Shown one piece after another: positions 1 to 7,831 of a stretch of 12,465 nucleotides of DNA. The notes under the pieces are model-generated. The model did no database searches. It worked only from the letters and a program-made list of their open reading frames with translations, and was not told the DNA's origin. A program made the translations under genes and the position numbers. Within the stretch, counting starts at the first letter, position 1, and the number at the start of each line of letters is the position of its first letter. Source of the DNA: Streptococcaceae bacterium (GTDB taxonomy: Bacteria > Bacillota > Bacilli > Lactobacillales > Streptococcaceae); contig JAIRLR010000151.1 of assembly GCA_031259195.1 (NCBI GenBank), forward strand, positions 1 to 12,465, read 5' to 3'.

Positions 1-186
1 TCTTTTGACGCTAGAAGCACGGCTTCTAGGTAATGGATGCAGAAATTTTGTTTGCAAAATTTCTTACAAAGGCAAGCATTACCAGAAAAGTCGCACCGAG
101 TAGGTACATCCTGCCTAAATTCTGTCAAGCTAACGCTTGCCAATCGTTAAGGCAGTTCGCAATTAGGCAGACAAATTAACAGGTTC
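1..186 (-). repeat. MITE-like palindromic repeat, copy A (partial, cut by window edge)
   Basis: The right end reads ATTAACAGGTTC and is followed by TAA at 187-189, matching the right ends of copies B, C and E. Positions 68-119 are the reverse complement of 2700-2751 in copy D with a single mismatch, so A lies in the opposite orientation to B, D and E. The sequence at 1-10 (TCTTTTGACG) is the internal core seen in the other copies, so the left half lies outside the window. Unlike D, this copy carries about 57 extra bases (11-67) with two perfect hairpins. It sits downstream of queT. Family membership is read directly; calling it a mobile element is inference from its ends. Confidence 0.8.
11..63. 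other. two perfect hairpins inside repeat A
   Basis: CTAGAAGC (11-18) pairs perfectly with GCTTCTAG (22-29) across a 3-base loop. GAAATTTTG (42-50) pairs perfectly with CAAAATTTC (55-63) across the loop TTTG. Both lie in the stretch that is absent from the otherwise collinear copy D. Neither is followed by a clear T-run, so a terminator role for queT (which reads towards them on the minus strand) is not supported. Confidence 0.6.
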
Positions 187-246
187 TAATTAGGGAATTT
201 AAAATAGTGCAAGAGTTCAGGAATTAAAATGAGTATGATCCAAAAT

Positions 247-750
247 TCATTTTACTAAATCTATTTTGTTGGCAATTAGACGAATAATTATCCCGCCAAG
301 CGTCATTGAGAGCAGTTCACCAAGTGTCATTGTTAGAAAAATAATCCAAAAGCTGTGGTTATCAATGTTTAAAATTTTTAGCTCTAAAGCAATGGTAAAC
401 ATAGATACTGACATTAGAAGTGACGTGATTAATTGTTTTTTGCGCATATCTTCAATGGACTTGTTAAGTTTTAGACTAAGTGATAAGAAGACAAGTGTTG
501 TGAAACTTCCTACAATCATATCGACTGCGCCAAAAGAATAAGCATTGGCAATGAAAACGCCAAGGGTCACGGACCATAAATAGTGTTTGTTGTAATGGAT
601 TAAGTGATTGAACATTTCGCTAAAACGTATTTGAATCATGCCATAGCTAATTGGTGCTAGCAGTAAAGTAAGTGAAATATAAAGTCCGGTGACAATTGCA
701 GCTTTTGTTAAAGCATTAGTTTTGGTATGATTTTCTAAATGAGTTTCCAT
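247..750 (-). CDS. queT: QueT family queuosine-precursor transporter
   Basis: This 167-residue hydrophobic protein matches the QueT (COG4708) family of small membrane proteins, thought to be the substrate-binding component of ECF-type importers for a queuosine precursor such as preQ1. The first membrane segment ends in APISYGMIQIRFSEMFNHL, close to the family signature APISFGxIQxRxSE. It is followed by a segment with GVFIANAYSFGAVDMIVGS, matching the family's GxFIAN...D...G pattern. Further hydrophobic segments cover residues 80-95, 108-125 and 132-160. Length is normal for the family. The ATG at 750 is preceded by GAGG at 763-760. Repeat B begins about ten bases beyond that site, so it separates the gene from its likely promoter near 955-983. 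No ECF energising gene is adjacent, which fits use of a shared module. No preQ1 riboswitch could be recognised upstream. Substrate is inferred from family. Confidence 0.88.
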   Translation of the reverse strand: METHLENHTKTNALTKAAIVTGLYISLTLLLAPISYGMIQIRFSEMFNHLIHYNKHYLWSVTLGVFIANAYSFGAVDMIVGSFTTLVFLSLSLKLNKSIEDMRKKQLITSLLMSVSMFTIALELKILNIDNHSFWIIFLTMTLGELLSMTLGGIIIRLIANKIDLVK

Positions 751-773
751 ATGCGTTTTCCTCGTGTTTCTAA

Positions 774-928
774 GAACCTGTTAACGATTTCCGTAATCGC
801 GACTTTTTTGGTATTTTTTGCTTTTCTTCGTCAAAAGACCTGTCAGGTTCTTTACGATTTGTTCAAGCTTTGCTTGATTACAAACTTGTATAACGGGATT
901 CATCGATAGAGAGATCGTTAACAGGTTC
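774..928 (+). repeat. MITE-like palindromic repeat, copy B (complete)
   Basis: A complete 155-bp copy. The left end GAACCTGTTAACGAT and right end ATCGTTAACAGGTTC are perfect 15-bp inverted repeats. The element is flanked by TAA on both sides (771-773 and 929-931), which looks like a 3-bp target duplication. The interior holds the family core: CTTCGTCAAAAGACC near 826-840, then the arm ACGATTTGT, a TCAAGC/GCTTGA stem, and ACAAACTTG (854-888). Compared with D it has a shortened left interior. There is no open reading frame. It lies between queT and galE, within the likely queT 5' untranslated leader. Confidence 0.88.
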
Positions 929-934
929 TAAGTC

Positions 935-962
935 TTTGTGTAGTGTTGCGAGTAATTATACT
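935..962 (+). promoter_or_regulatory. candidate galE promoter
   Basis: TATACT at 957-962 is a good -10 element. TTTGTG at 935-940 is a weak -35 at 16-base spacing. It sits just outside repeat B and 48 bases before the galE start, and shares the AATTATACT block with the divergent queT candidate. The ribosome site GGAGG (998-1002) lies 8 bases before the ATG. Confidence 0.4.
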
Positions 963-983
963 TGAGGGTAATTTAAAATACTA
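955..983 (-). promoter_or_regulatory. candidate queT promoter
   Basis: The minus strand reads a perfect TATAAT at 960-955. The -35 region around 983-978 is weak (TAGTAT). This -10 overlaps the candidate galE -10 on the other strand. A transcript starting here would carry all of repeat B in its leader before the queT start. Placement is by eye only. Confidence 0.4.
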
Positions 984-1010
984 GATGTGTTTTTAATGGA
1001 GGAATTTTAA

Positions 1011-2018
1011 ATGACAGTATTGTTGTTAGGAGGGGCAGGCTATATCGGTTCGCATGCAACTTCTATTTTGATTGAAAATGGATATGATGTGGTGGTAATC
1101 GATAATCTAATAACAGGTCATCAAGCTTCACTTGATTCTAAAGCACGTTTTTATAAGGGTGATATTCGCGATATCAATTTTATGCGTAAGGTCTTTGTTG
1201 AGGAAAAAAATATTGAAGGCATTATGCACTTTGCAGCTTTTTCTTTGGTGGGAGAGTCAATGGATCAGCCTTTAAAGTACTTTAATAATAATGTTTACGG
1301 GGCACAGATCATGCTTAAAGTAATGCAAGAGTTTGGTGTAAAGCATATTGTCTTCTCATCGACGGCGGCAATATATGGTATTTCTGAAAAATCACCAATT
1401 ATTGAAGAAATGCTTACCAATCCCATCAATCCTTACGGACAAAGTAAGTTAATGATGGAGCAGATGATGAAGTGGCAGGCCAAAGCAAGTGATATGAACT
1501 ATGTTTCTTTGCGTTATTTTAATGTTGCAGGGGCAAAAGCTGATGGGAGTATTGGTGAAGCGCATAAGTGTGAAACACATTTGATTCCAATTATTTTACA
1601 AGTTGCTTTGGGTCAAAGAGATGAAGTAACAATTTACGGTGATGATTACCAGACATTTGATGGGACGAATATTCGAGATTATATTCATGTTGAAGATTTG
1701 ATTGATGCTCATATTAGAGCTTTGGAGTATTTAAAACAAGGCGGGAAGTCTGATGTTTTTAACTTAGGCTCAGCTAATGGTTATTCAAATTCAGAAGTGT
1801 TAGAAGCGGCTAGAAAAGTAACAAAACAGACAATTCCTGCCAAAATTGGCGCACGCCGCCCAGGAGATCCAGATACTTTGGTGGCTTCTTCTCAAAAAGC
1901 TAAAGATGTCCTTGGTTGGGCGATGCAATTCAATTCAATACAAGAAATTATCGCTTCGGCTTGGAAATGGCATCAAGGACATCCTGATGGATATGATAAC
2001 TATACTCCTTTAAATTGA
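1011..2018 (+). CDS. galE: UDP-glucose 4-epimerase
   Basis: GalE interconverts UDP-glucose and UDP-galactose in the cytoplasm, as part of the Leloir pathway and as a supply of UDP-galactose for cell-surface polysaccharides. The 335-residue protein is full length for this extended short-chain dehydrogenase family. It begins with the NAD-binding motif GGAGYIGSH (residues 7-15), has SST at 116-118, and carries the catalytic pair Y142 and K146 in NPYGQSK. Further family signatures are RYFNVAGA (near 168-175), DGTNIRDYIHVEDL in the substrate domain, and ARRPGDP near 283. The ATG is set by GGAGG eight bases upstream. No galK, galT or galM is adjacent, so it stands alone, with a repeat upstream and degraded transposase sequence starting right after its stop. 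Function is secure; whether it serves galactose use or polysaccharide synthesis cannot be told here. Confidence 0.97.
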   Translation: MTVLLLGGAGYIGSHATSILIENGYDVVVIDNLITGHQASLDSKARFYKGDIRDINFMRKVFVEEKNIEGIMHFAAFSLVGESMDQPLKYFNNNVYGAQIMLKVMQEFGVKHIVFSSTAAIYGISEKSPIIEEMLTNPINPYGQSKLMMEQMMKWQAKASDMNYVSLRYFNVAGAKADGSIGEAHKCETHLIPIILQVALGQRDEVTIYGDDYQTFDGTNIRDYIHVEDLIDAHIRALEYLKQGGKSDVFNLGSANGYSNSEVLEAARKVTKQTIPAKIGARRPGDPDTLVASSQKAKDVLGWAMQFNSIQEIIASAWKWHQGHPDGYDNYTPLN

Positions 2019-2019
2019 A

Positions 2020-2077
2020 AATACGGTTTTTTAAAAAGACTTTGAAGGAAATTTCCTTGAGCATGGAAAGCCGTATT
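2020..2077 (+). other. inverted repeat just after galE
   Basis: AATACGG (2020-2026) is matched by CCGTATT (2071-2077), with a palindrome AAGGAAATTTCCTT (2045-2058) between them. It could act as a terminator for galE or be a remnant of the left end of the transposase element that follows. There is no clean T-run after the distal arm, so a terminator is not convincing. Confidence 0.3.
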
Positions 2078-2215
2078 AATGACAGTTTTCAGTTTTTTAC
2101 AAAATCCGCATTTGACAAAATGCTTGAAATACTAGAACAAGTTCACAAAGAACTGCATAAAGCAGGAGGAAGACCGCAGCACTTAAGTGTTTTAGAACCT
2201 GTTAACGATCTCTAG
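2063..2215 (+). pseudogene. truncated IS5-like transposase N-terminus
   Basis: The reading frame gives a short protein whose middle, SAFDKMLEILEQ followed by AGGRPQHLSV, resembles the N-terminal helix-turn-helix of IS5-type transposases (pattern FDKMVEIL...GGRPxxLSxxD). Only this N-terminal part is present; the DDE catalytic domain is missing. The transposase-like sequence stops at 2191-2194, exactly where repeat C is inserted. The last residues (EPVNDL) and the stop codon are supplied by the terminal repeat of C. The frame also opens from a TTG at 2015 overlapping the galE stop, but the ATG at 2063 with AAGGA-like sequence upstream fits better. Assignment rests on motif memory over about 40 residues, so the family is likely but not certain. 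It is not expected to be functional. Confidence 0.5.
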
Positions 2216-2392
2216 TGAGAGGCAAAAAATGCAGGGAAGCTGCGCGTTGGTGCTAAATCGAGGCTTTCGTTCTAACGATTTGTAATCAAGCAAAGCTTGA
2301 ACAAATCGTAAAGAACCCGACAGGTCTTTTGACGAAAAAGTGTGGAAAAAAAGCCAAACTTATTCATCGCTAAGAGACAAGTTAACAGGTTC
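2195..2392 (-). repeat. MITE-like palindromic repeat, copy C (complete, inverted)
   Basis: A complete 198-bp copy with ends GAACCTGTTAAC and GTTAACAGGTTC, flanked by TTA at 2192-2194 and 2393-2395, a clean 3-bp duplication. The core is in the opposite orientation to B, D and E. Its hairpin is the best paired in the window: ACGATTTGT (2275-2283) with ACAAATCGT (2301-2309), enclosing TCAAGC-AAA-GCTTGA. The region 2221-2274 is not shared with the other copies. The two ends differ beyond the terminal repeat: the left continues GATCTCT (as in B) and the right continues ACAAG (as in D). Confidence 0.88.
2275..2309. other. core hairpin of repeat C
   Basis: The 9-base arms ACGATTTGT and ACAAATCGT pair perfectly. 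Inside them, TCAAGC and GCTTGA pair across an AAA loop, with a two-base AA bulge on the left arm. The equivalent region is 854-888 in B, 2781-2815 in D and about 6261-6296 in E. Confidence 0.7.
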
Positions 2393-2395
2393 TTA

Positions 2396-2594
2396 AATAT
2401 GATCTTTTTGCACCACCGTTTAACGCTTGATCTCAGCGTTGATTACTGCAACTTATACCGAGAATTTTCGCAATGGCGCAATTGCTTAGTTTTAGTTGCT
2501 TGAAACCTTCTATTTTGTTTCGGTCTCTTTCGCTTAAACGGCGAACTTTACTCTTCTTTTGATCAGTGCTATTCTGCTTGGGAAGACTTTTCAT
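2396..2594 (-). pseudogene. degraded IS30-like transposase N-terminus
   Basis: Reading the minus strand from an ATG at 2594-2592 gives 53 codons ending at a TGA (2435-2433). The section LSERDRNKIEGFKQLKLSN then AIAKILGIS resembles the helix-turn-helix start of IS30-type transposases. Shifting frame near 2450-2455 restores the next conserved part, VINAEIKR, which is then broken by a TAA at 2422-2420 and followed by TVVQKDHI. The piece is thus frameshifted, interrupted by a stop, and cut off where repeat C and its TTA duplication begin. The catalytic DDE domain is absent. An AGGAG lies at 2612-2608. It is a dead remnant; family assignment is by motif recognition only. Confidence 0.6.
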
Positions 2595-2634
2595 CTTTAT
2601 TTCATTTCTCCTAAATGTTTTGGGGTTATGCTTA

Positions 2635-2861
2635 AAACCTGTTAACTTGTCTCCAATTGCGAACTGCTTTAACGATTGACAAGCGTTAGCTTAACAGAGT
2701 TTAGGCAGGATGTACCTACTCGGTGTGACTTTTCTGGTAATGCTTGCCTTTCTTCGTCAAAAGATATGCCTAAGTTCTTTACGATTTGTTCAAGCTTTGC
2801 TTGATTACAAACTTGGTAAACGCAATTCATCAATAGACAGACAAGTTAAACTGGACGGTTT
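2635..2861 (+). repeat. MITE-like palindromic repeat, copy D (degenerate right end)
   Basis: The left end AAACCTGTTAACTTGTCT follows a TTA (2632-2634). The core at 2781-2815 matches copy B, and 2801-2840 is identical to 6281-6320 in copy E. The right end has decayed: GACAAGTTAA is intact but the outer part reads ACTGGACGGTTTT instead of CAGGTTC, so the right boundary is approximate and no matching TNA duplication is clear. This is the longest visible copy, about 227 bp. It ends about 50 bases before the permease start, so it may overlap or displace that gene's promoter. Confidence 0.78.
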
Positions 2862-2911
2862 TGAATTACAACTTGCCGCTTAAAATTAACATATAGAAGG
2901 GATATTGGCGC

Positions 2912-5640
<2,729 letters not shown>

Positions 5641-5684
5641 TTTTCAGAACTTGGAAATTTTGATAAAAAAGGTGAAGAAATGAT

Positions 5685-6197
5685 ATGGCAAAAGTGTTAA
5701 CATCAGCATTTTATTCTAACTCTGCAATTGAGCTTGCTCCTATACTTCTTGGCAAGTTACTATGCAGAAAAATCAATAATAATACTCTCAAACTTCGAAT
5801 TACGGAAACGGAAATATATTTTGGTGAAAACGATACTGCTTGTCATGCCAGCAAAGGACGCACAAAACGCACGCAAGTGATGTACGAGCAAGGCGGTGTT
5901 ACTTATGTTTATCTTTGCTATGGGATACATAATATGTTAAATATCGTCACCGGTGCTCAGGATCATCCGCAAGCTGTTTTGATTCGCGGAGTAGAGAAGT
6001 ATAACGGTCCTGGAAAGTTAACAAAAGCACTTGAAATTGATCGATCTCTAAATAATAAATCTTTAACGAAAGAAAGCGGACTTTGGTTGGAAGATGGTGG
6101 AAAAATGCTTGAATACACTGCTACTCCGAGGCTTGGTATCAAATATGCAAGCATAGAAGATCAAAATAAATTATGGCGATTTGCTGCTAAAAAATAA
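5685..6197 (+). CDS. mpg: 3-methyladenine DNA glycosylase (AAG/MPG family)
   Basis: The 170-residue protein matches the Aag/Mpg family, which removes alkylated and deaminated purines such as 3-methyladenine and hypoxanthine to start base-excision repair. ITETEIYFGENDTACHASKGRT holds the catalytic glutamate region and the conserved histidine. GGVTYVYLCYGIHNMLNIVTG is the DNA-intercalating tyrosine region. AVLIRGVE and GPGKLTKALEI are the C-terminal base-pocket signatures. It is somewhat shorter than typical bacterial members of about 190-200 residues because the linker before GPGKLTKAL is short, but all core motifs are intact. AAGGTGA lies nine bases before the ATG at 5685. It follows purA by 44 bases and is probably the last gene of the permease-purA operon. 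Repeat E starts four bases after its stop. Confidence 0.93.
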   Translation: MAKVLTSAFYSNSAIELAPILLGKLLCRKINNNTLKLRITETEIYFGENDTACHASKGRTKRTQVMYEQGGVTYVYLCYGIHNMLNIVTGAQDHPQAVLIRGVEKYNGPGKLTKALEIDRSLNNKSLTKESGLWLEDGGKMLEYTATPRLGIKYASIEDQNKLWRFAAKK

Positions 6198-6200
6198 TTA

Positions 6201-6336
6201 GACTTGCCTAATAATTACAACGAAACGCGTAAAAATTTCTCAAAAAAACCTGGCAGGTTTACAAGTTGTTTTGAGCTTAATTGATTACAAACTTGGTAAA
6301 CGCAATTCATCAATAGACAGGCAAATTAACAGGTTC
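6201..6336 (+). repeat. MITE-like palindromic repeat, copy E (left end deleted)
   Basis: The right end AATTAACAGGTTC (to 6336) is intact and followed by TGA. The left end reads TTAG then ACTTGCCT, as if the middle of the terminal repeat (about AACCTGTTAA) had been lost. Positions 6281-6320 are identical to 2801-2840 in copy D. AAACCTG-G-CAGGTTT (6246-6260) is the core palindrome. It starts four bases after the glycosylase stop codon. The left boundary is inferred. Confidence 0.75.
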
Positions 6337-6374
6337 TGAGCAGCGACAATAAATTCATCCATTTTTAAATGTTA

Positions 6375-6402
6375 TTGCGAATATATCAGAATGTTATAAA
6401 AT
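6375..6402 (+). promoter_or_regulatory. candidate MATE-gene promoter with a direct repeat
   Basis: TTGCGA (6375-6380) and TAAAAT (6397-6402) are spaced by 16 bases. AATGTTAT occurs at 6368-6375 and again at 6390-6397, exactly 22 bases apart (about two helical turns), so it overlaps both elements. This could be a regulator site or chance in AT-rich DNA. GGGGA at 6451-6455 is the ribosome site for the gene at 6466. Confidence 0.4.
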
Positions 6403-6465
6403 AAAGGATGATATATAGATGCTTTGAGGTTTTAATAAAAAATTTAAATTGGGGATTAAAAATAA

Positions 6466-7797
6466 ATGAAAGAATTGACTTCGGGAAGTCCTTGGAAATT
6501 AATTTTATCTTTTACAATGCCACTATTAGTTGGAAATTTTTTTCAACAGATGTATTCATTTACAGATATGTTAGTGGTAGGGCAAACATTAGGGAAAGAT
6601 GCTTTGGCTGCGGTGGGATCAACAGGCAGCTTGATGTTTTTAATGATCGGTGTTTCAATGGGCTTAACTTCTGGTTTTACTATTATTACTGCTCAGCGCT
6701 TTGGCGCAAAAGATTATGTGGGAGTGAGGCGCAGCTTTGCTGCAAGTGTTTGCTTAGCTGGTGTGGCAACGATTATTTTAACAACTATTGGCTTATTGTT
6801 TTTACGTCCAATATTTTTGTTAATGCAGACGCCTTCTGCCATTATTGATATGGCTCAAGCGTTTTTTCAGTTTATTATTATCGGCTTTTTTGCGTCCATG
6901 ACTTTTAATTTATTGTCTAATATTTTGCGAGCTATTGGCGACAGTCGTACGCCGCTTTTCTTTTTAATTATTTCGACTATTATAAATGTTGTGCTAGAGT
7001 TGTTTTTTATTTTAATATTGAAGCTGGGAGTAGCAGGAGCTGGTCTAGCAACTTTATTAGCTCAAGCGATTGCGAGTTTGCTGTGTCTGTTTTATATTTA
7101 TCGTAAAATTCCGATTTTGCAAATTCATTTTGCGGATTTCAAAAAGATAAATAAAAAAGACTTGATGCAACATATCCACTCAGGCGTTCCGATGGCTTTT
7201 CAAGCAAGTATTATTGCGATCGGCTCGGTTATTTTGCAGTCGGCTTTGAATTCTTTAGGGACGGATGTTGTGGCAGCTCAAGCTTCTTCCTCGCGTATTG
7301 ATCAGTTTGCCATTTTACCGATGATGAGTTTTGGAATTACCATGGCAACATTTACAGCGCAAAATTGGGGTGCTAAAAAGTATCAGCGAATCATTCAAGG
7401 TGTGAGACAAGGTTTGATGCTGTCGATTGCTTTTAGCATTGTTGCAGGTGCGATAGAGATTGGTTTTGGAAATAATTTAATAAAGTTATTTGTCAGTGCT
7501 AAGGAAGTTCGAGTTATTGCTTTAGCGCAAACATACTTTAATATCAATGGCTCGATGTACTGGATTCTTTCGATTCTTTTTATTTTGCGCTATACCTTAC
7601 AAGGTTTAGGAAAAGCAGTTGTCCCTACGATTGCAGGTATTGTAGAATTATTTATGCGTAGTGCTGCAGCGATTATTTTAACGTTATTTTTTGGTTTTAT
7701 AGGGGCTGCATGGGCTGGACCGTTAGCTTGGAGTGGGGCAGTTGTGATTTTATTGCCAAGCTATTTTATAGCTTATAAGGAATTAAAAAGAATGTAG
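6466..7797 (+). CDS. MATE-family multidrug/toxin exporter
   Basis: This 443-residue protein has about twelve membrane segments and the two-lobed arrangement of MATE (multidrug and toxic compound extrusion) exporters, which expel cationic compounds using a sodium or proton gradient. The N-terminal lobe carries PLLVGNFFQQMYSFTDMLVVG and the sequence LAAVGSTGS, both conserved in MATE helix 1-2. LRAIGDSRTPLFF and the motif GVAGAGLATLLAQ at the end of the first lobe are also typical. The second lobe begins near HSGVPMAFQASI and shows GITMATFTAQNWGAKK and FGFIGAAWAGPLAW. Length is normal. It has its own candidate promoter after repeat E. It ends 34 bases before the start I prefer for pcrA, so read-through into pcrA is possible. 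Substrates are not predictable. Confidence 0.92.
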   Translation: MKELTSGSPWKLILSFTMPLLVGNFFQQMYSFTDMLVVGQTLGKDALAAVGSTGSLMFLMIGVSMGLTSGFTIITAQRFGAKDYVGVRRSFAASVCLAGVATIILTTIGLLFLRPIFLLMQTPSAIIDMAQAFFQFIIIGFFASMTFNLLSNILRAIGDSRTPLFFLIISTIINVVLELFFILILKLGVAGAGLATLLAQAIASLLCLFYIYRKIPILQIHFADFKKINKKDLMQHIHSGVPMAFQASIIAIGSVILQSALNSLGTDVVAAQASSSRIDQFAILPMMSFGITMATFTAQNWGAKKYQRIIQGVRQGLMLSIAFSIVAGAIEIGFGNNLIKLFVSAKEVRVIALAQTYFNINGSMYWILSILFILRYTLQGLGKAVVPTIAGIVELFMRSAAAIILTLFFGFIGAAWAGPLAWSGAVVILLPSYFIAYKELKRM

Positions 7798-7812
7798 TTT
7801 TGTTTAACAAAT

Positions 7813-7831
7813 GGGGGGTTATGGGGGGACT
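7813..7831 (+). promoter_or_regulatory. duplicated G-run ribosome site of pcrA
   Basis: The block ATGGGGGG occurs twice in tandem (7811-7818 and 7821-7828), giving two six-G runs before the ATG at 7832. The second run ends three bases before that ATG; the first is 13 bases away. Neither is a classical AGGAGG. The in-frame ATG at 7811 lies before both runs and lacks a site of its own, which is why the start at 7832 is preferred. Confidence 0.5.

Noticed and set aside
196..246. Short frame MSMIQNSFY beginning at an ATG near 229
   Set aside because: Nine codons only, with no conservation evidence; an AGGA upstream alone is not enough to call a gene.
266..541. 91-codon frame antisense to queT
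   Set aside because: It lies wholly inside the well-supported queT gene, with no ribosome site or recognisable domain.
751..1010. preQ1 riboswitch upstream of queT
   Set aside because: Neither the class I pattern nor the class II fold could be recognised in the minus-strand leader, with repeat B included or removed.
6408..6848. 146-codon open frame on the plus strand overlapping the MATE start
   Set aside because: It overlaps the clear MATE frame, is rich in cysteine, phenylalanine and tyrosine as expected of an off-frame reading of a membrane gene, and matches no family I know.
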